The translations under genes were made by a program, and so were the position numbers. A model generated the notes under the pieces. The model saw only the letters and a list, made by a program, of their open reading frames with translations. It was not told where the DNA came from and searched no databases. DNA of 64,000 bases from Halobacteroides halobius DSM 5150 (lineage in GTDB: Bacteria > Bacillota > Halanaerobiia > Halobacteroidales > Halobacteroidaceae), in NCBI RefSeq assembly GCF_000328625.1, contig NC_019978.1:1674001-1738000 (forward strand), in the 5' to 3' direction. Shown in pieces: positions 28,316 to 36,842 of the stretch (the stretch's first letter is position 1; every line of letters starts with the position of its first letter).

Positions 28316-29569
28316 TTAGTCACAAAGTACTGGTACAGTCAATCCACCTTGGGGCATAACAATAGTTTTATAATCTTTATTATATTGCTTGTTTGCTTGT
28401 TCTAAGGCTTGATCAAGAGATTCAGCTTTAGTAGCAAATAAAGCATCTGTAACTTCTTGGTTAAACTCAGAAATTAAAATAAATTCTTTATCCAGTACTA
28501 CCTTACTAATAGCAAAGGCTTTATGTCCTCCTAAAACAAATTTTTGTTTAATTCTTTCTATATTATCTTCTGGCTTTGTGGCATCATTTAACCACTCCTC
28601 AAAGACATCCTCTCCTAATCCAGCCCTACATTCTGCTAACAAAATAATTGTCCCACCTTTTTTAACCCCAGCATTAGCATTATCAAGTGCCTTTTGAGCT
28701 TGATAGATATTAATATCTTTAGGATAACCTCCTGCACTTACAACTGCTAAATCTGCCTTTTCCTCTAGTGATACATGGTACATCTGCGCTGAAGTTTTAG
28801 TTCCTTTACGCCAAGCTTCCTCTAAATCACCAGCTACTACTTCTACTATTTCTTGTTTACTATTAGTAACTACATTCAAAATAAAATCTACCCCAACTTT
28901 ATTAGCACCTTCAATCATCTCTTGACTAATTGGATTCTTCTCTATTTTAGGTAAATCCCCGATCAAATTAACCATCCGAGAGTGGTTATACTCAATTGTA
29001 TCTCGACCAGCTACTCCAGGCAGTATCGACTTTCGACCACCAGAAAAACCAGCAAAATAATGAGGAGCTATCACTCCTATAGTAATCAATAAATCCGCCT
29101 CAACTACCTTTTGATTAACATATAATCTATTTCCTGAACTTAGTTTTCCTAAATCGACTAATCCATGGTCTGGATTATGAGAAACAACCTGATAATTATC
29201 AACAATCTTAGTTCCATAAATATCTCGATTCTGTTTATCAGTATGTGGCTCATGGATTCCAGTTGCAACAACAAAAGTAATCTCTTCTTTTTCTAATCCT
29301 GCCTGATGCAACTTCTCTAGCAAAGGAGGCAATAAAGTATCATAAGGTGTAGGTCGACTTACATCATTTACAACGATTACAACCTCTTTTGCTTCTTTTC
29401 TTACTGCTAATTCTTCAATAGGAAGAGAATTAATTGGATCTTCTAAACTTGCTTTAACAGCCCTTTGGGGATTGCTTAAACCATCTTCTTCATTAGGTAA
29501 TAAAACTTTAGGCTGTGATAATCGATCTAAGTCCAACTCTACTTTCTCTGCTCCATACTTTAACTTCAT
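28316..29569 (-). CDS. larA: LarA-family nickel-pincer racemase (lactate racemase-like)
   Basis: 417 residues, full length. Interconverts L- and D-lactate or a related 2-hydroxyacid using the NPN nickel-pincer cofactor. NDVSRPTPYD (about 69-78), ATGIHEPHT (His106/His109), HYFAGFSGGRKS with His170 and Lys180, and His196 match the spacing of His174, Lys184 and His200 in characterised LarA; the Lys anchors the cofactor. The larB, larC and larE cofactor genes are not next to it. The family includes many non-lactate racemases, so the substrate is uncertain. AGGAGGAG ribosome site; 21 bases after aroF, so co-transcription under the T-box is possible. Confidence 0.87.
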   Translation of the reverse strand: MKLKYGAEKVELDLDRLSQPKVLLPNEEDGLSNPQRAVKASLEDPINSLPIEELAVRKEAKEVVIVVNDVSRPTPYDTLLPPLLEKLHQAGLEKEEITFVVATGIHEPHTDKQNRDIYGTKIVDNYQVVSHNPDHGLVDLGKLSSGNRLYVNQKVVEADLLITIGVIAPHYFAGFSGGRKSILPGVAGRDTIEYNHSRMVNLIGDLPKIEKNPISQEMIEGANKVGVDFILNVVTNSKQEIVEVVAGDLEEAWRKGTKTSAQMYHVSLEEKADLAVVSAGGYPKDINIYQAQKALDNANAGVKKGGTIILLAECRAGLGEDVFEEWLNDATKPEDNIERIKQKFVLGGHKAFAISKVVLDKEFILISEFNQEVTDALFATKAESLDQALEQANKQYNKDYKTIVMPQGGLTVPVLCD

Positions 29570-29590
29570 ATTTGCTCCTCCTTCTAAAAC

Positions 29591-30400
29591 TTAAGCCAAC
29601 TTTTTATTAACAACATCAGCAACCCCAGTTAAATCATGCATTAACTTAGAAAAACCTTTCATAGTTAATGATTGACCACCATCACACAACGCTTCTTCAG
29701 GATTAGGATGTATCTCTACCATAACACCATCTGCTCCAGCACTAACTCCAGCTTTAGCCAAAGGATTGACTAAATTTCTTTTACCAGTTCCATGGCTAGG
29801 GTCAATAATAATCGGTAATTTAAATTCTGCCTTAATTAAAGCAATTGCATTTAAATCTAAAGTATATCTAGTGGCTGTTTCAAAAGTTCTAATTCCTCTT
29901 TCACATAAAATAACATTAGGATTACCGTGACTGACAACATACTCCGCTGCTAATAACCACTCTTTAATTGTAGCAGCATATCCTCTCTTTAACATGACTG
30001 GAGTATCTAACTGACCTAATTTTTTTAGTAGAGCATAATTTTGCATATTTCTTGATCCAATCTGTAGTATATCAGCATATTGATTTACTAATTCTATATC
30101 TGTTGCATCTAATAATTCAGTAACTATTTTTAAACCTGTTTCTTCTCTAGCTTCTGCTAATAACTTCAACCCTTCTTCTCCTAGACCTTGGAAACTATGA
30201 GGAGATGTTCTAGGTTTAAAGGCTCCACCACGTAAAATTTGTCCTCCGCACTTTTTAACTTCTCTAGCTGCTGTTAATAATTGCTCTCTACTCTCTACAG
30301 CACATGGACCAGCCATAACGACCAAATCATTATCTCCAATTACAACATCTCCTACTTTCACTACCTCTTTATGATCCGTTAGTTCTAAATCATTTAACAT
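29591..30400 (-). CDS. aroF: 3-deoxy-7-phosphoheptulonate (DAHP) synthase, type I-beta
   Basis: 269 residues. First enzyme of the shikimate pathway: condenses phosphoenolpyruvate and erythrose 4-phosphate. Family motifs visible: [54 protein letters not shown] and DPSHGTGKR. There is no fused chorismate mutase or ACT domain, so feedback control is probably exerted at transcription; a T-box leader lies directly upstream. GGAGGGATT ribosome site. The racemase gene follows closely. Confidence 0.95.
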   Translation of the reverse strand: MLNDLELTDHKEVVKVGDVVIGDNDLVVMAGPCAVESREQLLTAAREVKKCGGQILRGGAFKPRTSPHSFQGLGEEGLKLLAEAREETGLKIVTELLDATDIELVNQYADILQIGSRNMQNYALLKKLGQLDTPVMLKRGYAATIKEWLLAAEYVVSHGNPNVILCERGIRTFETATRYTLDLNAIALIKAEFKLPIIIDPSHGTGKRNLVNPLAKAGVSAGADGVMVEIHPNPEEALCDGGQSLTMKGFSKLMHDLTGVADVVNKKLA

Positions 30401-30452
30401 ATTAATCCCTCCATAAAATTAATTTTAAGCTCACTACTCACTACTCATAAAT

Positions 30453-30738
30453 AAAAAAGACCTACCTTGCCGTCCAAATAGGACGAAACAAGATAGGTCC
30501 AGTTCCGTGATACCACCCTAAATTAATTATAAATATATAATAAATTTATAATTCACTAGTTTTGGTTAACGACATTTTGATGCCGATATAACTTACTTAA
30601 TTTCAGTCATATAGCTCCAGAGTGAAATTTCAATCAAAGATTTTTAGAGATGTTTTCAGCCGGTGACATCTCCTCTCTTAAAAGTGATCTTTAACCTACT
30701 TAACTCTTTCTTAGCTGTTAGTCATCATTAAATTGTTG
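30453..30738 (-). promoter_or_regulatory. T-box riboswitch leader of aroF, probably Phe-specific
   Basis: The T-box core AGGGTGGTATCACGGAAC lies at 30519-30502 (minus), followed by a terminator pairing 30481-30499 with 30459-30475 and six T (30458-30453). Stem I shows an AGTA loop-E strand (TTAAGTAGG) facing GAAATTTCACTCT; pairing AGAG with CTCT and GGTTAAAGAT with ATCTTTGATT leaves GAAATTTCA in the specifier loop, so I read the codon TTC (Phe) followed by the conserved A. The UGGU bulge expects discriminator A, which fits tRNA-Phe. Uncharged tRNA would switch on aroF, and perhaps larA. Confidence 0.9.
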
Positions 30739-30744
30739 TTACAC

Positions 30745-30773
30745 ATTTTAACAGAAGAATCTATTTGAGTCAA
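30745..30773 (-). promoter_or_regulatory. sigma-A promoter of the T-box-aroF transcript
   Basis: Minus strand TTGACT (30773-30768), 17-base spacer, TAAAAT (30750-30745). It places the start near 30738, just before stem I. Confidence 0.75.
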
Positions 30774-30826
30774 GAAAAAATTAATATTTTTCATTAAATT
30801 TAACAAAATATTAACGAGGTGATTAA

Positions 30827-31114
30827 ATGTCTTATTTAGAAGAAATTAATGAAGAAGAAACTGATGGATTCTGTTTTCAAATAAAGCATAAGTCTTTAAA
30901 ACTCCCACGTGAAACCTATTTAAATAGCCTTTCCCAATACTCTAATCCATTCTCAGAAAAAGCAGTCCAACACTTGGTTGAAGATTATTTAGATTGGAAG
31001 AATGAACAAGGAGTATTAGGAATGGTTCGCATTGATGATAACTCAGATACAGTTAAAATTGATGCAGCAGTTAGATATCTAACAGACTGTAGATATAATA
31101 AGAAGCAACCATAA
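30827..31114 (+). CDS. 95-residue soluble protein, unknown
   Basis: Begins at ATG after ACGAGGTGATT. Acidic and soluble (EEINEEETDGFCFQ, then VEDYLDWKNEQGVLGMV), no membrane segment and no recognised family. Divergent from the T-box-aroF unit and convergent with the UDG-like gene; the stop codon lies inside a perfect palindrome that ends both transcripts. Confidence 0.7.
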   Translation: MSYLEEINEEETDGFCFQIKHKSLKLPRETYLNSLSQYSNPFSEKAVQHLVEDYLDWKNEQGVLGMVRIDDNSDTVKIDAAVRYLTDCRYNKKQP

Positions 31115-31140
31115 TATTATGGTTGCTTCTTATTATATCT
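31091..31140. terminator. 50-bp perfect palindrome, bidirectional terminator
   Basis: Twenty-five-bp arms meet without a spacer between 31115 and 31116 (core AGAAGCAACCATAAT and its complement). It contains the stop codons of both convergent genes (TAA 31112-31114 plus; TAA 31135-31133 minus). Short T-rich runs (TTATTATAT) follow on each side. Confidence 0.8.
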
Positions 31141-31777
31141 TATTTAAAACATGCTCTAACTTATCCATTAATTCATACCTCTGCCATTGGTTAAAAGAAG
31201 GATGAGGAATATCAGCAATAACTTCTTTGGAATCTACTACTGGATCATCAATTAAATCTAAATAACTAGTAGCAAATCTACCACAAGGAACTAAATAATT
31301 TATCTGAGGATGATCTTTTAAAGCTGTTACCAAACGTTGCTTAAAATTATTTAATACAATCTCTTTAACTAAGTTCCACTCCTGTTTTTGATGGCGTTTA
31401 GCTTTATAATTAACCCTTAACTTCTCTAAAATTTCTAAAACATCAAATTCAGATTTAGTTAAATCTTTCTTCTTTAAAGCTTGCTCTTGCATAGGAGCTG
31501 GAGATACATTCAATAACCCAAATTTCTCTAAATTATTATAATTAGCCTTATATTCTTCTTTATTAGCCACAAGTTTTCCTAAAGGTTTTTGATGCTTTGG
31601 CTCGTAGATGAATTTTGTCATTTCTAATCCTGAGTTCCCTGCTACAGGATAACCATACTTTATCTCTTGCGTATGTGGTGACTCTAAAATAAACAAAAGT
31701 TTAGTCTCTTCATCATAAATATCTTCTACAGTATACTCCTTAAAATAATCTTTCACTGCTACTGTTAAATTAGTCAT
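31133..31777 (-). CDS. uracil-DNA-glycosylase-like superfamily protein
   Basis: 214 residues. Two segments match the UDG fold: LLFILESPHTQEIKYGYPVAGNSG (motif-1 region, LESPH in place of GxDPY/G-E-P types) and IPHPSFNQWQR (motif-2 HPS region). Glycosylase activity is not assured because motif 1 lacks the classical catalytic Asp/Asn arrangement. The frame also allows GTG 31786, but ATG 31777 has AGGA at proper distance. Starts 12 bases after nrdR and may be co-transcribed with it. Confidence 0.65.
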   Translation of the reverse strand: MTNLTVAVKDYFKEYTVEDIYDEETKLLFILESPHTQEIKYGYPVAGNSGLEMTKFIYEPKHQKPLGKLVANKEEYKANYNNLEKFGLLNVSPAPMQEQALKKKDLTKSEFDVLEILEKLRVNYKAKRHQKQEWNLVKEIVLNNFKQRLVTALKDHPQINYLVPCGRFATSYLDLIDDPVVDSKEVIADIPHPSFNQWQRYELMDKLEHVLNKI

Positions 31778-31788
31778 CTCCCACACTC

Positions 31789-32241
31789 CTAATTGTTCAA
31801 TAATTTATCTAGTTCTTTTCTAAAGGTTTGTATATCTTTAAATTCCCTATAAACTGAAGCAAATCTAACATAAGCTATTTCATCTAAATTACGTAAAAAA
31901 TCCATTACTAGTTCTCCAATCACCGTACTATGAACTTCATTTTCCATTCTATTTTTCACTTTTTGCTCTACCGAATTAACTATTCCTTCTAACTGTTCTC
32001 TAGAAATAGGCCTTTTTTCACATGACTTCAATAAACCATTTAAAAGCTTGTTTCTATCAAATCGCTCTCTACTCCCATCTCGTTTAATAACCATAATAGG
32101 CAAGTTATCTATTCTTTCATATGTTGTATAACGCTTACCACAATCCAAACACTCTCTTCTCCTTCTAATAGTTGTATTATCTTCTGTTGCACGTGAGTCA
32201 ACTACTTTACTTGCTGAGTTAGTACAGTATGGACATCTCAT
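31789..32241 (-). CDS. nrdR: NrdR transcriptional repressor
   Basis: 150 residues. N-terminal zinc ribbon ([17 protein letters not shown], then [13 protein letters not shown]) and an ATP-cone domain (about 46-136, [20 protein letters not shown]). It senses the ATP/dATP level and represses ribonucleotide reductase genes by binding NrdR boxes. Length is exactly that of the family. Upstream ribosome site is weak. The genes it controls are outside the window. Confidence 0.96.
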   Translation of the reverse strand: MRCPYCTNSASKVVDSRATEDNTTIRRRRECLDCGKRYTTYERIDNLPIMVIKRDGSRERFDRNKLLNGLLKSCEKRPISREQLEGIVNSVEQKVKNRMENEVHSTVIGELVMDFLRNLDEIAYVRFASVYREFKDIQTFRKELDKLLNN

Positions 32242-32381
32242 AATAATTCAAATTACCTGTAAAGATAATTTAATTCCCTCCTTTAACTTCTAATATTATT
32301 TTATACAAAATATTATCTGTTATTACTAGTGTATTATTTAATTATAATATATCATTCAAATTTATTCAATCATCAAACAAA

Positions 32382-32648
32382 TTATTCAGTTAATTCTGGA
32401 GTTACTTCTTCTGCTTCTAACTTAACTAAAATAACATCCTCACCTATTTTATATATATCAGACCAGGGTATATACGTCTCTTCAGCCTTACCAAAGAAAC
32501 TAAAAACCTTTTGGTGGTCTTTTGGAACTACTAAACCTTTAATTTGCCCATTATTTAAATTTATATCAACATCAAGAATCATCCCTAGCTGTTGGCCCGT
32601 ATCAATATTAATTACTTCTTTAGTCTCTAACTCTGAAGTGCGCATCAT
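32382..32648 (-). CDS. YlmC/YmxH-family PRC-barrel sporulation protein
   Basis: 88 residues forming one PRC-barrel: SELETKEVINIDTGQQLGMILDVDIN, then VLVKLEAEEV at the end. The YlmC/YmxH family is widespread in spore formers and is expressed in sporulation, function undefined. GGAGGATAAAAAT ribosome site. Located between spoIIR-sigG and nrdR, in keeping with a sporulation cluster. Confidence 0.85.
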   Translation of the reverse strand: MMRTSELETKEVINIDTGQQLGMILDVDINLNNGQIKGLVVPKDHQKVFSFFGKAEETYIPWSDIYKIGEDVILVKLEAEEVTPELTE

Positions 32649-32724
32649 ATTTTTATCCTCCTTCCAATATAATAGTATCTATAGTATTTATATGTATAAA
32701 ACATAAGTTTGTTACAAAAAATTA

Positions 32725-32754
32725 TAAAAGAGCCCTCATTAGCATGAAGGCTCT
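32725..32754 (-). terminator. terminator of sigG-spoIIR
   Basis: Eleven-bp arms (32729-32739, 32744-32754; one C-A mismatch), four-base loop, then TTTTATAATT on the minus strand, directly after the spoIIR stop. Confidence 0.8.
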
Positions 32755-32756
32755 GC

Positions 32757-33485
32757 TTATTCATCCTGCTCTTTACCAGAAAATATTAGTTTGCTTAATC
32801 CCGGAAAAGAAGTTTCTAAAATATGGGCCAACCTCAATTTCGATTTAACATACTGAGGATTTTCTCTAAGCACTTCTATTAATTTAAATTTAAATTCTAC
32901 TGGTATTTCTTCTTTATTTTCCTTTTTAAATGACATTCTTTTTAATTCACGCTTAGATATTTCATTAACTGAATCAATAAAACAAAGCGGAGGGAATAAT
33001 ACACACCACCAATTTGCTCCATTACCTGCTCCTAAAACTACCCTTAAAGCCTGATACTTTCCCGCTACTAAAGTCATTCCACCATAGCTTCGCGTTGGAA
33101 ACTGAAATTCACCTAATTTTAAACTAACACCATAGCTTTTATTTTCTTGGCCTAATTTAGCTTCAATAATTTCTTCTAGATTATTTAAATTCTTTCTAAC
33201 TATAGCTTTAGGATCAAAAATCTTTTTTCCTTTTGCAGCTGTTATATATAATTTAGATGCTTGCTTAAGAAGTATATCTCTAACTTGTCTCTTTATTCTT
33301 TGGTCTTCTAAAGAATTACTGTTAGCTATTACATGTAATCTCACTAAACTATCAGAACTGCTTGCTCTTTTTGATGACTCATTTTTAAAGGTTATGCTAC
33401 CTCGTATTCCTATTATAAATAATAAACTTATTAAAATAGAGGTTAAAATTACTACCTTAATCCTTTTGCTAATCCTCATTTTCAT
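32757..33485 (-). CDS. spoIIR: stage II sporulation protein R
   Basis: 242 residues. The exported signalling protein made in the forespore that triggers SpoIIGA to process pro-sigma-E in the mother cell. One N-terminal membrane/signal segment (VVILTSILISLLFIIGIRG), then RLHVIANSNSLEDQRIKRQVRD, YGGMTLVAGKYQALRVVLG and the signature NWWCVLFPPLCFID. Its ATG overlaps the sigG stop by four bases (ATGA), so the two are translationally coupled. Confidence 0.95.
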   Translation of the reverse strand: MKMRISKRIKVVILTSILISLLFIIGIRGSITFKNESSKRASSSDSLVRLHVIANSNSLEDQRIKRQVRDILLKQASKLYITAAKGKKIFDPKAIVRKNLNNLEEIIEAKLGQENKSYGVSLKLGEFQFPTRSYGGMTLVAGKYQALRVVLGAGNGANWWCVLFPPLCFIDSVNEISKRELKRMSFKKENKEEIPVEFKFKLIEVLRENPQYVKSKLRLAHILETSFPGLSKLIFSGKEQDE

Positions 33486-34267
33486 TCCTTCTCCCTAACA
33501 TGCTTCTTTAAATCCTGTAGTGCAGCTTTTTCTAATCTTGAAACTTGAGCTTGGGATATTCCTATTGTTCCTGCTACTTCCATCTGTGTCTTCCCTTCAT
33601 AGAATCTTAAAGTTAAAATTAACTTCTCTCTATCATCTAACTTGCGTAAAGCTTCTCTAACTGCAATTGCTTCTAACCAATCATGGTCATCATCTTCATC
33701 ATCACGAACTTGATCCATAACATAAATTGGATCTCCACCATCATGATAAACCGGTTCAAATAAAGATATTGGATCTTGTATAGCATCTAATGCTCGTACA
33801 ATATCAGATCGGGGAATTCCTAACTCTTTAGCTATTTCAGTTAAATTGGGATCTTTAGTCTTATTATTCTCTAATGTTTCCTTCATCTGTAAAGCTTTAT
33901 AAGCTGTATCACGGAGAGAACGGCTAACTCTAATCGGATTATTATCTCTTAGATGACGCTTAATCTCCCCAATAATCATTGGTACAGCATAAGTAGAAAA
34001 TTTAACGTTTTTACTTAAATCAAAGTTATCTATGGCTTTAATTAAACCTACGCAGCCTACTTGGAATAAATCATCAATGGGTTCCCCACGGTTATTAAAT
34101 CTTTGCAAAACACTTAATACTAAACGTAAGTTCCCACCAATAATTTTACTCCTTGCAAAATCACTTCCACGAGTCTGCATCTTTTTAAATAACTTTCTCA
34201 TCTCTTTATTTGATAAAACAGGTAGTTCAGAAGTATTAACACCTGAAATTTCTACTTTTTTTCCCAT
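33482..34267 (-). CDS. sigG: forespore sigma factor SigG
   Basis: 261 residues. Late forespore-specific RNA polymerase sigma factor. The N-terminus KVEISGVNTSELPVLSN is the SigG signature that binds anti-sigma factors; sigma-70 region 2 (about 45-115, DDLFQVGCVGLIKAIDNFD) and region 4 (about 200-255, REKLILTLRFYEGKTQMEVA) follow. In B. subtilis sigG lies downstream of spoIIGA-sigE; here those genes are absent and spoIIR follows instead. GGAGGG ribosome site. Confidence 0.96.
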   Translation of the reverse strand: MGKKVEISGVNTSELPVLSNKEMRKLFKKMQTRGSDFARSKIIGGNLRLVLSVLQRFNNRGEPIDDLFQVGCVGLIKAIDNFDLSKNVKFSTYAVPMIIGEIKRHLRDNNPIRVSRSLRDTAYKALQMKETLENNKTKDPNLTEIAKELGIPRSDIVRALDAIQDPISLFEPVYHDGGDPIYVMDQVRDDEDDDHDWLEAIAVREALRKLDDREKLILTLRFYEGKTQMEVAGTIGISQAQVSRLEKAALQDLKKHVREKE

Positions 34268-34442
34268 AAACTCCCTCCTAATTCCCCAAAATTGAATCTA
34301 ATTAGCTTTTCAATCAACATCATTAACAGTATTAGTTTGAATTGAGTTAGATATACATTTAATTTTATGATTTTATACTAACGAAGTACTAGCTTACTGC
34401 ATAGTTTATATTAAAGTATGGAAAGGAGGTCTAGTAAACTCA

Positions 34443-34970
34443 ATGAATAGTTTAGAAATTATTGATAAACTATTAAAAAGTGAAAAAGAAGATCAACCTC
34501 TTTATAAACAACTTCGTATAGAATTAGAAAATACTCGCTATCAAAGAGCTGCTAATTTTTTATGTAATCTACAAAGAAAACAAATTGATATCTTAGAAAC
34601 TTTAATGGATGAACTAGAAGAAGAATTACCTAGTCCACCAGCTGATGAAATCTATTATGCCCAACATATATTGCAACCTGGAGAAAACCTTCGTATTTTG
34701 GCCCGAGAATATAATACTACTGTAGCTAAAATCAAAGAATTAAATCCTAAACTAACTGATACTCCAGAAGCCGGTCAATTAATCTATCTTCCAATTAAAA
34801 TTCCTAAACCACCAGCCCAGCATATTAAGTATTATGTACAACCTGGAGATACCTTATACGAAATTGCCCAAGAGTATGATACTACTGTAGATGCATTAGT
34901 CCGAATAAATAATATTGCTGATCCTGATATAATATTTCCTGGGCGAATCTTAATTATTCCATGTGCATAG
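34443..34970 (+). CDS. protein with two LysM modules, probable spore or wall protein
   Basis: 175 residues. Helical N-terminal region (about 1-60) including LRIELENTRYQRAANFLCNL, then two LysM modules: about 77-120 (HILQPGENLRILAREYN) and 128-173 (YYVQPGDTLYEIAQEYD), joined by a Pro-rich linker (KIPKPPAQ). There is no signal peptide, so if it binds peptidoglycan it may act in the mother cell on the spore coat or cortex; this fits the sigG/spoIIR neighbour but is inference. GGAAAGGAGG ribosome site about ten bases upstream. Confidence 0.85.
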   Translation: MNSLEIIDKLLKSEKEDQPLYKQLRIELENTRYQRAANFLCNLQRKQIDILETLMDELEEELPSPPADEIYYAQHILQPGENLRILAREYNTTVAKIKELNPKLTDTPEAGQLIYLPIKIPKPPAQHIKYYVQPGDTLYEIAQEYDTTVDALVRINNIADPDIIFPGRILIIPCA

Positions 34971-34971
34971 A

Positions 34972-35003
34972 AAAAGGGTCTGGGGATATCCCCAGACCCT
35001 TTT
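34972..35003. terminator. bidirectional terminator between LysM gene and phosphatase gene
   Basis: Fourteen-bp arms with an ATAT loop (AAAAGGGTCTGGGG and its complement). A four-T run flanks each side. Confidence 0.9.
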
Positions 35004-35004
35004 C

Positions 35005-35613
35005 TTATTCCAAATGAACTGTAGAATTAAATAACTCTAAAATCACTTCATCATCATAGAAATTAAGTTGGCTAACTGCTGTATTAGACTGTGATAAACG
35101 CCAACACTTAGCAAGAGGCATACCTAAAAAAGTAGCTACTAAAACTCTAACTACACCACCATGAGTGACTACTAACACCCTTTTTGAGGTATCATCAATT
35201 AAAATTTTCTTTAAACTAGCAACTACTCTAGTTTGAAACTTTGCTAAGTTTTCTCCACTAGGAGCACCATTAGTTACTGGGTCCTGTTCCCAAGCTTCAA
35301 ATTCACTCTGATATTCTGCTTGTAAATCAGCAAAAGTCAAGCCTTCCCACTCCCCAAAGTTTATCTCCTGTAAAGCCTTTCTTTCTTTTATAACTAAATT
35401 ATGATTATCAGCTATAATTTCAGCTGTCTTAAAAGCACGACTTAAATCACTAGCATAAATAGCATCAAATTGTTTATTCTTTAGTCGTTGGGCCAACTTC
35501 TTAGCCTGGGACTTACCTTTATCATTTAAAGGAATATCTTCACTGCCCTGAAATCTACCAGCCTGATTCCAATCTGTCTCACCATGTCTTACTAATACTA
35601 TTTCAGTTCCCAT
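35005..35613 (-). CDS. histidine-phosphatase family protein (phosphoglycerate-mutase-like)
   Basis: 202 residues. Catalytic RHGE in VRHGETDWN, second His in VVTHGGVVR, and EINFGEWEGLTFAD supplying the acid. Length and the FxGSEDIPLNDKGKSQA segment fit the group that contains alpha-ribazole phosphatase (CobC) and broad-spectrum phosphatase PhoE. A CobC role would complement the cobalamin locus, but it lies several kilobases away with unrelated genes between. Substrate undetermined. GGGAGGATT ribosome site. Confidence 0.85.
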   Translation of the reverse strand: MGTEIVLVRHGETDWNQAGRFQGSEDIPLNDKGKSQAKKLAQRLKNKQFDAIYASDLSRAFKTAEIIADNHNLVIKERKALQEINFGEWEGLTFADLQAEYQSEFEAWEQDPVTNGAPSGENLAKFQTRVVASLKKILIDDTSKRVLVVTHGGVVRVLVATFLGMPLAKCWRLSQSNTAVSQLNFYDDEVILELFNSTVHLE

Positions 35614-35646
35614 TTAAATCCTCCCGTTTACCATTTCTAATTTTAC

Positions 35647-36201
35647 CTATTCAAACAATGAATTTCCTAACTTATATGCTTTATTTAATACTTTCTTATT
35701 TTTCTTTACTGCATCACTTTCAAAACACCTAGTTGCCACAATATCTTTATGATGTATAAGCCCCATTGCTTTTAATGATTTTTTAATATACTTTCTATAC
35801 TTCTTAAAAAAACATTTAAAAGGAGCAGCTTGAGTATACGCCATTACTAACTTTTTCTTACCAAACCTAGGTTTATGCTTTTCATTTGTTAACGGATAAA
35901 ATCTATCTAACATTAATTTAGTTTGACCTGAAACTTGATGAATGTATATTGGACTACCTATTATAACTGCTTCAGCATCCTTAATATCTTGATAGACTTC
36001 TTGCATATCATCTTTAATACAACAATTATTATGCTTCCTACAATACATACAACCTTGACAACCTTTTATATTCAACTCATTTAAATAATAATTTTTAGTC
36101 TCAACCCCTTCATCTTTAGCCCCTTGTAAAATTTGCTTTACGAGACTACTAGTATTTCCAGTCTTTCTTGCACTTCCTATAAAGCCAACTACTTTCTTCA
36201 T
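35647..36201 (-). CDS. NADPH-dependent FMN reductase / flavodoxin-fold oxidoreductase
   Basis: 184 residues. FMN-phosphate loop GSARKTGNTSSLV at the N-terminus, CQGCMYCRKHNNCC (Cys-rich redox segment, about 47-60) and GSPIYIHQVSGQTKLMLDR typical of the iron-sulfur flavoprotein/NADPH-FMN-reductase group. The C-terminal third is Lys-rich. Presumably reduces a flavin or quinone-like substrate. It lies 26 bases downstream of the marR gene and is probably co-regulated with it. Confidence 0.85.
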   Translation of the reverse strand: MKKVVGFIGSARKTGNTSSLVKQILQGAKDEGVETKNYYLNELNIKGCQGCMYCRKHNNCCIKDDMQEVYQDIKDAEAVIIGSPIYIHQVSGQTKLMLDRFYPLTNEKHKPRFGKKKLVMAYTQAAPFKCFFKKYRKYIKKSLKAMGLIHHKDIVATRCFESDAVKKNKKVLNKAYKLGNSLFE

Positions 36202-36227
36202 AAACTCCTCCTTTCACTTTTTAATGA

Positions 36228-36677
36228 CTAATCTAATTTTGAAATAATTCGCTTAACATTATTTAAAGAAACAGATAGTTGCTCTAAGTCTTCTTGGCTA
36301 AGAACAGTAAGTCTTTTTTTTAGATCATTTGCTATTATTTTTTTATGCTCTTCTATGAATTCTTGGCCCGCTTTTGTTAAAGCAATATTAATATACCTTC
36401 TATCATTCTTATCTCTTATCCGTTCTATATAACCTTTATCAATTAATTTCTGAATTAAAGGGGTCATATTAGATTTTGCAATGTGGAGATTTTTTGCAAT
36501 TTCAGAAATCGGTATCTTACCCAAATCATTAATTAAAAATAATATCTTAAAATGGGATGGTGAGAGATCAATATCTTGTTTTGCTTTGGGTTTAATAAGC
36601 TTCTTTTTAAATAAAGGAAAGAGAGCAAATAAACTCTCTACAATGGATGTGAAGTTTTGATTATTGATTGTAATCAC
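36228..36677 (-). CDS. MarR-family regulator, divergent from the MATE gene
   Basis: 149 residues with a winged helix-turn-helix about 45-110 (SPSHFKILFLINDLGKIPISEIAKNLHIAKSNMTPLIQKLIDKGYIER pattern; wing RDKNDRRY). Such proteins usually repress their own operon and a neighbouring efflux gene until a toxic ligand binds. It is divergently oriented to the MATE transporter across 165 bases that contain a candidate operator. Annotated from GTG 36677, whose ribosome site is unclear. Confidence 0.9.
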   Translation of the reverse strand: MITINNQNFTSIVESLFALFPLFKKKLIKPKAKQDIDLSPSHFKILFLINDLGKIPISEIAKNLHIAKSNMTPLIQKLIDKGYIERIRDKNDRRYINIALTKAGQEFIEEHKKIIANDLKKRLTVLSQEDLEQLSVSLNNVKRIISKLD

Positions 36678-36723
36678 CTCATAAAAATTATAATTGCTTT
36701 TTCTTACTTTGGATTATATAATA

Positions 36724-36766
36724 GTTATATAAGTATAATGGTTATTATTTTATAACTGTTATATAA
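36724..36766. promoter_or_regulatory. candidate MarR operators between marR and MATE genes
   Basis: Direct repeats GTTATATAA at 36724-36732 and 36758-36766, with an inverted pair GTTAT-TATTTT-ATAAC (36741-36756) between them. The position fits repression of both divergent genes. The sequence is AT-rich, so chance matches are possible. Confidence 0.4.
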
Positions 36767-36842
36767 ATGATAATAATTTTTCTATAAAAAGTCAATATTA
36801 TTTATTAAAAAGTACGCTAATAACTTGAAAGGAGAAAAATAT

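Noticed and set aside
32329-32706. 125-codon plus-strand frame across the ylmC region
   Set aside because: Antisense to the PRC-barrel gene, Ser/Thr/Ile-rich shadow composition, no ribosome site.
35005-35613. Naming the histidine phosphatase CobC (alpha-ribazole phosphatase)
   Set aside because: Sequence alone does not separate it from general PhoE-type phosphatases, and unrelated genes lie between it and the cobalamin locus.
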